Assembly (NCBI GenBank): GCA_964593465.1
Contig: CAZQJY010000005.1
Span: forward strand, 1-64,000
Reading direction: 5' to 3'
Origin: Mycosynbacter sp964593465
GTDB lineage: Bacteria > Patescibacteriota > Saccharimonadia > Saccharimonadales > Saccharimonadaceae
DNA: 64,000 nt
A program made the position numbers and the translations under genes. The notes beneath the pieces were generated by a model that did no database searches, was not told where the DNA came from, and was given only the letters and a program-made list of their open reading frames with translations. Shown in pieces: positions 48,578-56,922 of the stretch. Positions within the stretch are counted from its first letter, which is position 1; each line of letters opens with the position of its first letter.

Positions 48578-50062
48578 ATGACAAAAGATACGGTGAAAAA
48601 TTACACCCTATATAAGCTACGCTTTTGGATTGGCTATTCGTTTCTCGCACTCACTGTGCTAGCCATCTTTGTATTTGCAGCACTCTACGTGCCAGGCGGT
48701 ATCACGCCAGCAGAGCAGCAGTCCACCCTCATGAGTGCAAATCTTGTGCCTACTCAGCCACTTAGCCTTCTCGTGATTGATGCACCTTACCATCTACTCC
48801 AAAAACTCTCGTTGTTTGCCCTCAATCTCAATCATTTTGCCATCAAACTACCATCGCTCATCATCGGGTTTGCAACCGCTATAGCACTCGCCCTACTACT
48901 TCGTAGACGATTTTCACAGACTATCAGCATCATCACCGCCGGTATGATTGTTATTGCGGCACAGTTTACCTCTACTGTAGCAACAGGCACACCAGATATC
49001 ATGGTGCTTTTTTGGACAACTATGCTCCTGCTTATCACGAGCTACGCCGTACAGGGCAATGCATTGCGTCCATTGGCAATCTATGCAGCAGGAATCATGA
49101 TAGCGTTTGGTATTTTTACGCCTTTTGTACTACCCATAGTCCTGGTGCTCACTGTGGCTGCACTTTTTCATCCCCGCATACGTTATTTGCTGCGCAAAGC
49201 GCCACGTGCGCCGTTCATCGCAAGCTTGGTACTAATAGCTATCTCACTTGGACTTATCATCTATGCAACAATTCAAGATACACTTTTTGCAAAGCAACTA
49301 CTGTATAGGTCTGGTAGCTTCTCGCCAGAAATCATCGAAAACCTTAAATTGCTTGGACACCAGATTGTAGACTTTACTTCAGCCTCCACAGAAGTCACCG
49401 GTCGACTTGCACCAGCTTTTGGCCTGACAACTATCACGTTTGCCGCCATCGGGGCTTACCGACTATTTCGTGCTAGACACACTGCACTTAGCTATGCTGT
49501 GGCATCTTTCATACTCTGCGTCACCCCAATTGTCATTCTCAACCCAGCAATGCTCAAACTCTACATCGTCCCAGTTGCACTGCTCGTTGCAAGCGGTATA
49601 GCTGCAGTACTTAGCTACTGGTATAGGCTCTTCCCGCATAATCCCTACGCACGTGTGTTTGCGCTCGTGCCAGTCACGATTCTTTTTGCCAGCGTCATCT
49701 TGTCTGGTACATCACGCTATTTCTATTCGTATCATTACTACGCACCCCTCGCAAACCCTTCTACAAGTGACCTCTCGCTTATCTCCCAAGAGCTGAAAGC
49801 CGCACCAAAGTCAGTCCTGCTTGTCGCCCCAGAAGAGCAAAGCTGGTACCAATTGTATCTGGATACGCATAATAACAAGGACACGCTACTCACCACTGAC
49901 ACAAGACGAGTAACAAATGGCAATATTGTCACCCAAAATACCATAGCTACCCGTGCCAGCAATATCACTAGATCTGGCGTACGACCAACACTTATCGTGG
50001 CATCGAGCAAACTGCATGCACCAAGCGACCGTATATATATCTACAAAAAGACCGAAAAATAA
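48578..50062 (+). CDS. Polytopic membrane protein, GT-C/ArnT-like fold
   Basis: A 494-residue protein with about ten to twelve membrane segments and a C-terminal soluble domain of about 90 residues. The segment NHFAIKLPSLIIGFATAIAL near residue 87 resembles PMT/ArnT-type glycosyltransferases (FAARLPS). The first external loop lacks the usual acidic Asp-Glu pair; only TPAEQQS is seen. Transfer of a sugar from a lipid carrier is therefore only a suggestion. TACAAT (48562-48567) and GGGAG lie just before the ATG. Confidence 0.78.
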   Translation: MTKDTVKNYTLYKLRFWIGYSFLALTVLAIFVFAALYVPGGITPAEQQSTLMSANLVPTQPLSLLVIDAPYHLLQKLSLFALNLNHFAIKLPSLIIGFATAIALALLLRRRFSQTISIITAGMIVIAAQFTSTVATGTPDIMVLFWTTMLLLITSYAVQGNALRPLAIYAAGIMIAFGIFTPFVLPIVLVLTVAALFHPRIRYLLRKAPRAPFIASLVLIAISLGLIIYATIQDTLFAKQLLYRSGSFSPEIIENLKLLGHQIVDFTSASTEVTGRLAPAFGLTTITFAAIGAYRLFRARHTALSYAVASFILCVTPIVILNPAMLKLYIVPVALLVASGIAAVLSYWYRLFPHNPYARVFALVPVTILFASVILSGTSRYFYSYHYYAPLANPSTSDLSLISQELKAAPKSVLLVAPEEQSWYQLYLDTHNNKDTLLTTDTRRVTNGNIVTQNTIATRASNITRSGVRPTLIVASSKLHAPSDRIYIYKKTEK

Positions 50063-50102
50063 GGTACACTAGAAAGAGTAATCCAGAGGAGGAATATTGA
50101 CC

Positions 50103-50411
50103 ATGGCGTTTGACCAAATGAAAATGCTTAACGACCTGCGCAAAGCACAAAAAGAACTAAAAAAACAGCAGATTGTTGCCGTAGCCGGTGGTGACGACGA
50201 AGCCGATGACCCGGCGGTAGAAGTTACTATCAATGGTGAGCTCAAGATTGAAAATATTTCCATCAACCCACAGTACGTTGATCTCGAGGACATCGAAGAG
50301 CTCGAAGGCTGGCTTGAAGCAGCTATTCGCGATGGCATGGCAAAAGCTCAAGAAGTCGCTGCCGAAAAGATGAAGCCTCTCATGGGCGGCCTCAATATCC
50401 CAGGTATGTAG
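50103..50411 (+). CDS. ebfC: YbaB/EbfC-family nucleoid-associated protein
   Basis: A 102-residue DNA-binding protein of the YbaB family: N-terminal helix with KMLNDLRKAQKELKKQQIVA, beta strands VEVTINGELKIENISINPQY, and C-terminal helix ending MKPLMGGLNIPGM, as in the family. It sits directly before recR, the conserved dnaX-ybaB-recR neighbourhood. AGGAGG lies 10 nt before ATG 50103; an in-frame TTG at 50097 is less likely. Confidence 0.9.
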   Translation: MAFDQMKMLNDLRKAQKELKKQQIVAVAGGDDEADDPAVEVTINGELKIENISINPQYVDLEDIEELEGWLEAAIRDGMAKAQEVAAEKMKPLMGGLNIPGM

Positions 50412-50415
50412 CCGT

Positions 50416-51030
50416 ATGGCACAGCTGTTGCCTCAAGCGCTACTCACCGCGATAGATGAGATTGGCAAGTTGCCAGGGGTTGGTGCACGTACCGCCGAGC
50501 GGTATGCGTACCATCTTTTGCGTGCCAATCAAAACAGCAACGATAAGCTGGCTGCGGCCATCACGTCGCTACACGCTGGCGTCAAATCATGTCCTGTCAC
50601 GTTTGCACTCATAGACACGAGCGAAGATGTGTCGCCGCTCTATAGCGATTCGTCTCGTGACAAGACTATGATAGCAGTGGTCGAAGAGCCGCTCGATATC
50701 ATCGCGCTAGAGCGCACCGGGCAATACCGCGGCACCTACCACGTACTCGGTGGCGCCATCAGCCCGATAGACGGCATTGGGCCTGAGCAACTGCACATCC
50801 CTGAACTCATAAAGCGCATTACAGACGATGCAGTGCAAGAAATCATCATTGCCACAAATGCCAGCGTAGAAGGTGAGTCGACTGCACTGTTCTTGCAGCG
50901 ACAAATAGAGGAGCATGGGTTAGACGTCAAGATGAGTCGTCTAGCACGTGGCCTACCTGTAGGAGTCGACCTAGAATACGCTGATCAGATCACCCTGAGC
51001 CATGCGCTCGAGGGTAGGCGAGTGCTGTAA
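50416..51030 (+). CDS. recR: Recombination protein RecR without zinc finger
   Basis: RecR loads RecA with RecF/RecO. The 204 residues have the helix-hairpin-helix GKLPGVGARTAERYAYHLLR near residue 17 and the Toprim domain IAVVEEPLDIIALERTGQYR, followed by YHVLGGAISPIDGIGPEQLH. The central zinc finger, normally four cysteines, reads SCPVTFALIDTSEDVSPLYS with only one cysteine left, so no zinc site is possible. It lies 4 nt after ebfC and ends at a terminator. Confidence 0.95.
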   Translation: MAQLLPQALLTAIDEIGKLPGVGARTAERYAYHLLRANQNSNDKLAAAITSLHAGVKSCPVTFALIDTSEDVSPLYSDSSRDKTMIAVVEEPLDIIALERTGQYRGTYHVLGGAISPIDGIGPEQLHIPELIKRITDDAVQEIIIATNASVEGESTALFLQRQIEEHGLDVKMSRLARGLPVGVDLEYADQITLSHALEGRRVL

Positions 51031-51037
51031 AAAGAAT

Positions 51038-51062
51038 AAAGACCCCGAAGAAGGGGTCTTTT
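51038..51062. terminator. Bidirectional terminator after recR
   Basis: AAAGACCCC (51038-51046) pairs with GGGGTCTTT (51053-51061), with Ts on the plus strand and a TTTATTCTTTTT run on the minus strand. It serves recR and, probably, the converging small membrane protein gene. Confidence 0.92.
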
Positions 51063-51064
51063 GT

Positions 51065-51123
51065 GATGCCGCTAGGGCATCGTGACGGGAGAGTACTCTA
51101 TCCGATGGAGACTCCATCCCGTC
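51065..51123. other. Cluster of hairpins, possible structured 3' UTR or small RNA
   Basis: Three perfect inverted repeats follow one another: GATGCC 51065-51070 with GGCATC 51076-51081; GACGG 51084-51088 with CCGTC 51119-51123; and inside the latter GATGGA 51104-51109 with TCCATC 51113-51118. This forms a small branched structure. It lies in the 3' UTR of the minus-strand gene at 51139. No known RNA family recognised. Confidence 0.45.
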
Positions 51124-51138
51124 GCACACAGAGTGCCG

Positions 51139-51345
51139 TTAGTGCCGATTTTTATTGTATTCACGAAGTTGATCGTGATATCTCCTGATATCTGGCACGA
51201 GTACAATCAGCACGAGAGCAAGTACCGCAAGCACAGTCAGAGACGTCTGCCATTCTTGCTTAAATGCAGTCATCAAGACCGCAAAAGTGGCGCATCCAGC
51301 CGCAAAAGCAAGGATAACTATCGCCCAAAAATCGTGTGCTTTCAT
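51139..51345 (-). CDS. Small two-pass membrane protein, unknown function
   Basis: A 68-residue protein with two membrane segments (FWAIVILAFAAGCATFAVLM and SLTVLAVLALVLIVLVP) and a basic, polar C-terminus (RRYHDQLREYNKNRH). AGGAG lies 7 nt before the ATG and a consensus promoter lies further upstream, so it is a real stand-alone gene. It resembles the 97-residue protein at 8621 in layout, not obviously in sequence. No family recognised. Confidence 0.8.
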   Translation of the reverse strand: MKAHDFWAIVILAFAAGCATFAVLMTAFKQEWQTSLTVLAVLALVLIVLVPDIRRYHDQLREYNKNRH

Positions 51346-51421
51346 TGTATACTCCTAGTGTCTTGAGCTGCTACGCTAGCAACCTAAACTACAACCACAG
51401 CGGTTTGTGTGATACACCATA

Positions 51422-51450
51422 ATTATATGGTATAGTAATACTTTTGTCAA
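51422..51450 (-). promoter_or_regulatory. Promoter of the small membrane protein at 51139
   Basis: On the minus strand TTGACA (51450-51445), 17-bp spacer, TATAAT (51427-51422): fully consensus. It leaves a 5' UTR of about 70 nt. It is divergent from the DHH gene. Confidence 0.88.
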
Positions 51451-51488
51451 GATTTACCATTCATCGTACCTCTGTTACAATAGGTAGA

Positions 51489-52475
51489 ATGTTTGATACC
51501 GCCAAAACTCTCATAGACGAAGCAAAAAAAATTATTATTATCCAAGCCGAAAACCCAGATGGCGACAGCCTAGGTAGTAGCCTCGCGCTCGAAGAAATCC
51601 TTGGTAATCTTGGTAAAGAAATTGTACTGTATTGCCCCGTTGATATTCCTAAATACATGCGCTACATTGCAGGCTGGGATAGGGTAGTCGCGGATTTTGA
51701 CCCGTCGGCAGATCTCGCCATCATCGTCGACACGACGGCCGATGTACTGATGAGTAAAGTACTCGAAACACCCGGCGCGCGGCATTTTCTGGAATCGCAC
51801 CCAGTACTGGTGATCGATCATCATACAGAGACCGCGCCAAACCTCAGCTTTGACCACACATTACTTATCGAAGAAGCGCCAGCTGCTAGCCAAGTAATCT
51901 ACCATCTCGCCAAAGACGCAGACTGGAGCGTCAATACGCAGGCTGCCGAAAACTTGATGGTTGCGCTGCAATCCGACACGCTCGGCATGACAACACCAAA
52001 CGTCTCGCCAGAAAGCTATCGCGTAGCTGCCGACCTGACAGAGCTTGGAGCTGTAGTGGCAAACATTGAAGAACGCCGCCGTGAATTTATGAAAAAGTCC
52101 CCAGAGATACTGGAGTACAAAGGTCGGCTCATCGGGCGTATCGAATACTTCTTAGAGGGCAAGCTAGCGCTTGTACGAATTCCGTTTGCAGAAATCCAAG
52201 AATACAGCGATGCCTACAACCCAAGCGTACTGGTACTAGACGAAATGCGACTAGTGACGGGCGTAGAACTCGGCGTCGCCATTAAAACCTACCCAGACGG
52301 CAAGCTAACAGGCAAGCTACGCAGCAACAGCCCCATATCCTCAGATGTAGCAGGCTATTTTGGTGGAGGCGGCCACAAGTATGCCGCAGGATTCCGCGTA
52401 TATGAAAGTGAAGACCAAGTGATACGCGAGCTAGTAGAGGCAACCGACAAAGCTTTGCACTCACACGAAAAATAG
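51489..52475 (+). CDS. DHH/DHHA1 phosphoesterase (NrnA-like)
   Basis: A 328-residue DHH-family phosphoesterase; NrnA relatives degrade short RNAs and pAp or cyclic dinucleotides. Motifs: IQAENPDGDSLGSSLALEEI (DxD), AIIVDTTAD, VLVIDHHTETAPN (DHH) and the C-terminal DHHA1 loop GYFGGGGHKYAAGFRV. ATG 51489 is chosen because TACAAT (51476-51481) ends 7 nt upstream with no Shine-Dalgarno site. cysS follows after 13 nt with its own -10. Confidence 0.92.
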   Translation: MFDTAKTLIDEAKKIIIIQAENPDGDSLGSSLALEEILGNLGKEIVLYCPVDIPKYMRYIAGWDRVVADFDPSADLAIIVDTTADVLMSKVLETPGARHFLESHPVLVIDHHTETAPNLSFDHTLLIEEAPAASQVIYHLAKDADWSVNTQAAENLMVALQSDTLGMTTPNVSPESYRVAADLTELGAVVANIEERRREFMKKSPEILEYKGRLIGRIEYFLEGKLALVRIPFAEIQEYSDAYNPSVLVLDEMRLVTGVELGVAIKTYPDGKLTGKLRSNSPISSDVAGYFGGGGHKYAAGFRVYESEDQVIRELVEATDKALHSHEK

Positions 52476-52488
52476 ATACACTATATAC

Positions 52489-53934
52489 ATGACCGTTTCA
52501 CTTCACAACACCCTTACTAAGACAACTGAAAAATTCACCCCACTCGAAGACGGCAAAGTTCGCATATACACCTGCGGCCCGACTGTCTACAATTACCTTA
52601 CAGTGGGCAACTGGTTTGGCTATGTGATGTGGGACGTACTGGTGCGGACACTGCGTGCGCATGGCTACGATGTAACGCGTGTAATGAACATTACTGATGT
52701 AGGACACCTAGTGAGCGACGCGGACGACGGCGAAGATAAGCTAGAAAAAGGCGCGAAGCGTGATGGCAAAACAGCCTGGGAAGTAGCCGAATTCTACGGC
52801 AACGACTTCCTAGAAGGTATGAACAAGCTTGGACTCATACGCCCAGAACACATCACCAAAGCCACAGAATACATACCTCAACAGCTCGAGCTAGTACAGA
52901 CACTCAAAGATAAAGGCTATACGTACCAAATTGATGACGGCATTTACTTTGACACCGCCAAATTTCCTACCTATGCAGACTTTGCAGGGCTCGACCTAGA
53001 GGCACAAAAAGCTGGTGCACGTGTGGAATTCAACATAGAGAAGCGTAGTCCAAGCGACTTTGCGCTTTGGAAGTTTACGCCAGTAGGTGAAAAACGTGAC
53101 ATGGAGTGGCCAACGCCGGCCAACCTAACAGACGAAAATACAGAGCGTCCTGGCTTTCCTGGCTGGCACCTGGAGTGCAGTGCGATGGCTATGTCTATCC
53201 TCGGCAATACGCTTGATATCCATGGTGGCGGTATCGACCATATCCCCGTCCACCACACCAACGAAATTGCGCAGAGTGAAGCAGCCAGCGGCCAGCAATT
53301 CTCTCGCTATTGGGTGCACAACAATCACCTCAAAGTAGACGGTACCAAGATTAGCAAAAGCCTCGGCAATGGCTATACACTACAAGACCTAGAAGAGCGC
53401 GGCTATACACCGATGGATTATCGCATGTTTGTCTTGCAAGGTCATTATCGCAACGAAGGCAACTTCACATTTGAAAACCTCACCGCCGCAAAAAACCGCC
53501 GCAAACACTGGCGCAATGTCGCTGCGCTGCGCCACCAAACGCACGATAGCCAGACAGAAACAATTGAGCAATCCGTACCGTCATTCGCTGCCTCTGGCGC
53601 TATCCAAGAAGCGCTCTATGACGACCTTGACACGCCACGCGCACTTCGTATCATCGACGAGATATTTACTGAAGTAGAGTCTCGCAGCCTTGACCACATC
53701 AATCGTCGAGCACTTGCAGAAGTCTTGCAGACAATCGACGATACGCTAGGCTTGCAGCTACTTGATTCTAGCCCAGATATCACCGATGAGCAAAAGCAAC
53801 TTATCCTCGAACGTCAACGTGCCCGAGAAACAAAGGACTGGAGTAAGTCGGACACACTACGTAACACGCTAGCAAAGCAAGAAGTAGTAGTGCGCGATAC
53901 TGCTGACGGCTCAATATGGGAGTATAGCTCGTAA
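52489..53934 (+). CDS. cysS: Cysteinyl-tRNA synthetase
   Basis: Class I synthetase that charges tRNA-Cys. The 481 residues have VRIYTCGPTVYNYLTVGNW (first zinc ligand and HIGH-like region), GWHLECSAMAMSILGNTLDI then HGGGIDHIPVHHTNEIAQSE (further zinc ligands), and the KMSKS-like DGTKISKSLGN. The catalytic zinc site is kept here, unlike the structural zinc sites of DnaX and RecR. TACACT (52477-52482) ends 6 nt before the ATG, so translation is probably leaderless. Confidence 0.97.
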   Translation: MTVSLHNTLTKTTEKFTPLEDGKVRIYTCGPTVYNYLTVGNWFGYVMWDVLVRTLRAHGYDVTRVMNITDVGHLVSDADDGEDKLEKGAKRDGKTAWEVAEFYGNDFLEGMNKLGLIRPEHITKATEYIPQQLELVQTLKDKGYTYQIDDGIYFDTAKFPTYADFAGLDLEAQKAGARVEFNIEKRSPSDFALWKFTPVGEKRDMEWPTPANLTDENTERPGFPGWHLECSAMAMSILGNTLDIHGGGIDHIPVHHTNEIAQSEAASGQQFSRYWVHNNHLKVDGTKISKSLGNGYTLQDLEERGYTPMDYRMFVLQGHYRNEGNFTFENLTAAKNRRKHWRNVAALRHQTHDSQTETIEQSVPSFAASGAIQEALYDDLDTPRALRIIDEIFTEVESRSLDHINRRALAEVLQTIDDTLGLQLLDSSPDITDEQKQLILERQRARETKDWSKSDTLRNTLAKQEVVVRDTADGSIWEYSS

Positions 53935-54006
53935 AACAGCCTATCGTTGCATAAGTGATTGATTTATAACAACTCTCAACCTTGTTGCAGTCGAGAATTT
54001 ACGCGG

Positions 54007-55143
54007 CTATGTGTCGGCCAGTGCTTCTTTGCTTAACTTTGTACCAGCAGACCTCTTACTTGATTTGCTTGTCTTACGACGATGACTAAAGTGATCCTCT
54101 AGCAATACTTTGATACAGCCAGCAATAGGGATTGAGATAATACCTCCAGCCAAGCCGAATACATACAACCCGACAGTTACCGCCATGAGCACTGCCAAGG
54201 CAGAAAGTTCCACCGTCTTGGACTGAATCACAGGCGCAATAAAGTTATTCTCTATCTGCTGATAAACGATGAAAAATACCGCAAACACAATTGCAGCCGT
54301 TATATCGTTGAACGCAAGTAAAATCGTAATAAGTATACCTGCAATGGTCGCACCAAACATAGGTATAAGAGAAAACACAAAGGCTATAGCAATGGCTGGC
54401 AGCGCCAAATTCATTGGAATATCAGGAATGGCTAGATGCAACAAGAACACTACAATACCTGTACATAGCGCGCCAATACCAGACACTGCGAGCTGACCTG
54501 TTACGTAGCCAGTCACCACCATATGCATGCGCTTTGCAAGCCGCTGATGATATTGCTGCTTAGTCTTGTCTCCGTATACACCCCAAATCATCTGGAGCCA
54601 ACGTGGACCTTCGACGAGCATCAGAAATGCAAGCACTACAGTGAGAAAGGTTGCTGCCAAGATACCAAATAGCGATCCTACGCTCGACACGAAGGAAGTA
54701 CCTATACTTGCCGCCCACGACGTTGCGTTATCTTTGATAGATTCGATTGTATTGTCCACCTGTGTCTGTAGGTGATATTTTTCAATGACATCGCTAGCAA
54801 AATGCCAATTTTCCTGTGCAGAATCGATGAGATACGGAACATTGCCAGCCACTTTGACAGTTTGTTCAATGATAGGCGGAACGATAAGTCCGACAAATAT
54901 ACCTAAAAACGCAACGACCAGAGTAAATGCAGCAGCCGTACCGCCGATACGACTCTTGCCTGGCATACGCTCGGCGAGTTTCGTCACAGGTCCACTCAAC
55001 GCAAGTGCTAAGAAAAACGCTGTTCCGATGATTATCAGTGCTGTCCGTGCGCTATAGATTGCCAAGCCAGCCAGCCCAAACCCGATCACCACAAGCCAAA
55101 AACGTACAAAAGTATGTGTATCTATCTCTATGCGAACTTTCAT
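54007..55143 (-). CDS. AI-2E family (PerM/TqsA-like) membrane transporter
   Basis: A 378-residue protein with about eight membrane segments and the family pattern: paired N-terminal helices, a long soluble middle (VPYLIDSAQENWHFASDVIE), then the C-terminal helices with IPMFGATIAGILITILLAFN and YQQIENNFIAPVIQSKTVEL, the AI-2E signature. The tail is basic. Members export small molecules or exchange ions; the substrate is unknown. TATACT (55156-55151) ends 7 nt before the ATG. Confidence 0.92.
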   Translation of the reverse strand: MKVRIEIDTHTFVRFWLVVIGFGLAGLAIYSARTALIIIGTAFFLALALSGPVTKLAERMPGKSRIGGTAAAFTLVVAFLGIFVGLIVPPIIEQTVKVAGNVPYLIDSAQENWHFASDVIEKYHLQTQVDNTIESIKDNATSWAASIGTSFVSSVGSLFGILAATFLTVVLAFLMLVEGPRWLQMIWGVYGDKTKQQYHQRLAKRMHMVVTGYVTGQLAVSGIGALCTGIVVFLLHLAIPDIPMNLALPAIAIAFVFSLIPMFGATIAGILITILLAFNDITAAIVFAVFFIVYQQIENNFIAPVIQSKTVELSALAVLMAVTVGLYVFGLAGGIISIPIAGCIKVLLEDHFSHRRKTSKSSKRSAGTKLSKEALADT

Positions 55144-55191
55144 ATAGTACAGTATAGCGCACTCAAAAAGTTTTGGATAGACAGCCCATTT

Positions 55192-56397
55192 TTATAGAGG
55201 TAGGCGGTAGTAATCGGTCAAAAATTGCTTTTTAAACTCATAAAAAGTACCGTCCGCAATACTCGCGCGGATGTCATCGACAAGTCTGACGATGAATCGT
55301 TCGTTGTGAATAGTAGCAAGAGTGTTACTCAGCAACTCATCAGATTTGAAAAGATGGTGGAGATAGCTAGCAGTAAAATTAGTGCAAGTATAACAGTCGC
55401 ATTCGGCGTCAAACGACTCAAACTTCTCTTTGAACTCACTGCGAGTGATATTAACCCGACCACGCGAAGTATAGAGCGCGCCATTGCGACCCACACGGGC
55501 AGGGGAGACACAGTCAAACGTGTCGGCACCGTTTTCGATGCACGCAAAGATGTCATCTGGCTCGGAAATGCCGAGCATATGGCGCGGCTTGTTTTCTGGT
55601 AGCTCTTCGCACATCCAACGCACATTGTTTGCCATATTACTTTTGCGGAGCGCCCCGCCCAAGCCATAGCCGTCGAAATCCATGTCGCCCAAGAACCTAG
55701 CGCACTGTCGGCGTAAATCTTCATAGTCTGCACCCTGCACCACACCAAAGAGCGCCTGCGGAGGGCGATGGCTACGCTCGGCATTGAGTCGCTGATGTTC
55801 TGCCAGGCTTCGCACAGCCCAAGGATGTGTGCGCTGCTCCAGACTCTCCACCTGATAGTCGTAATCATGAAAAAGCGTGGTAAGTTCGTCGAACGCAAAT
55901 GTGATATCTGCACCGATGCCATGCTGAATTTGCATAGATAGCTCTGGTGTAAACCGATGTATGCTACCGTCAAGATGTGATTTGAATCGCACACCATCAT
56001 TATCAATCCATGCCAGCTTATCTTTCTTTTTCGTCGCTTGCTGGTTCGGAGCACCGTCCATGTCAACAACCTTTTTGAACCCAACACCCAAACTCATCAC
56101 CTGAAACCCACCGCTGTCGCTGAATATCGGACCATCCCAATTCATAAACTGATGCACCCCGCCTGCGCGATCAATCAGTTCGTGTCCAGGGCGGAGGTAG
56201 AGGTGATACGCATTTACTAGCACCGCCTGTGCGCCAGTTGCCTCTAGCTGTTCGGGGGTAAGTGCCTTGAGTGTAGCTTTGGTACCAACAGGGATAAATG
56301 CCGGTGTGTCAATAGAACCATGCGGTGTAACAATCGTACCTGTGCGACCAAGCGCGCCGTCAAGGCGATGGTGGATAGTAAATTCAAGAGGTCTCAT
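55192..56397 (-). CDS. tgt: Queuine/archaeosine-type tRNA-guanine transglycosylase
   Basis: Exchanges guanine 34 of tRNAs with GUN anticodons for a queuine precursor. The 401 residues have GPIFSDSGGFQVMSLGVGFK (catalytic Asp region), DITFAFDELTTL, and the zinc site AECDCYTCTNFTASYLHHL near residue 315, complete with its three Cys and His. tRNA-Tyr(GTA) in this window is a possible substrate. No queuosine synthesis genes are visible here, so the base may be salvaged. TATACT (56411-56406) ends 8 nt before the ATG. Confidence 0.96.
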   Translation of the reverse strand: MRPLEFTIHHRLDGALGRTGTIVTPHGSIDTPAFIPVGTKATLKALTPEQLEATGAQAVLVNAYHLYLRPGHELIDRAGGVHQFMNWDGPIFSDSGGFQVMSLGVGFKKVVDMDGAPNQQATKKKDKLAWIDNDGVRFKSHLDGSIHRFTPELSMQIQHGIGADITFAFDELTTLFHDYDYQVESLEQRTHPWAVRSLAEHQRLNAERSHRPPQALFGVVQGADYEDLRRQCARFLGDMDFDGYGLGGALRKSNMANNVRWMCEELPENKPRHMLGISEPDDIFACIENGADTFDCVSPARVGRNGALYTSRGRVNITRSEFKEKFESFDAECDCYTCTNFTASYLHHLFKSDELLSNTLATIHNERFIVRLVDDIRASIADGTFYEFKKQFLTDYYRLPL

Positions 56398-56432
56398 CTA
56401 ATACCAGTATACCACAGCAGTCATGAAAAATA

Positions 56433-56462
56433 TTGACACAACATCTATAAACCTGTTATAGT
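56433..56462 (+). promoter_or_regulatory. Promoter of the orphan gene at 56500
   Basis: TTGACA (56433-56438), 18-bp spacer, TATAGT (56457-56462). It leaves a 5' UTR of about 30 nt with GGAGAG before the ATG. Confidence 0.82.
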
Positions 56463-56499
56463 AGTCTAGTTCTTACGTCTACAACACTGGAGAGTTACA

Positions 56500-56793
56500 A
56501 TGAAGAACACGGCAATCCTGTGCCGCTCAACCATCCATGACGACATCCTCGCGATGGGGTACATGCGCACCTCGTCGGATGTACTCAGGCGAGAGGCGGT
56601 GAGAATGTCCCGAGAGGAGACACAGGGTCTGATTCGCGCACTGCAGCGAATTCGTACCAAGAACCTCACCTCCGCTCGAGCCATGGTGCGCCAGTATGCC
56701 AATCTTCCGAAGAAGATGGCCATCTACACCCTTCCCTACATCAACCAAGCGAAGCACGCCAACCACCTCATCCTCGCGCTCCGCTACCCGTAA
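56500..56793 (+). CDS. GC-rich orphan basic protein, unknown function
   Basis: A 97-residue basic, mostly helical protein (for example SREETQGLIRALQRIRTKNL near residue 40). No motif recognised. A GGAGAG site lies 6 nt before the ATG. All five Lys codons are AAG and all four Glu codons are GAG, the opposite of the neighbouring tgt and methyltransferase genes, and G+C is higher. It sits alone between its own promoter and a 10-bp terminator. Probably acquired; DNA or RNA binding is possible from its charge. Confidence 0.75.
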   Translation: MKNTAILCRSTIHDDILAMGYMRTSSDVLRREAVRMSREETQGLIRALQRIRTKNLTSARAMVRQYANLPKKMAIYTLPYINQAKHANHLILALRYP

Positions 56794-56814
56794 GACACCA
56801 CGCCCGCTAGAGTC

Positions 56815-56855
56815 GAGATCGCCCACCGAACTCCTCGGCGGGCGATCTCATTTGT
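56815..56855 (+). terminator. Terminator of the orphan gene at 56500
   Basis: GAGATCGCCC (56815-56824) pairs perfectly with GGGCGATCTC (56840-56849), followed by ATTTGT. Confidence 0.88.
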
Positions 56856-56922
56856 CTATAGAAATTATCGTGCCCGCCCGCCACATAGTAATGAGCAATC
56901 TACCTATGCTACACTGTTGGAG

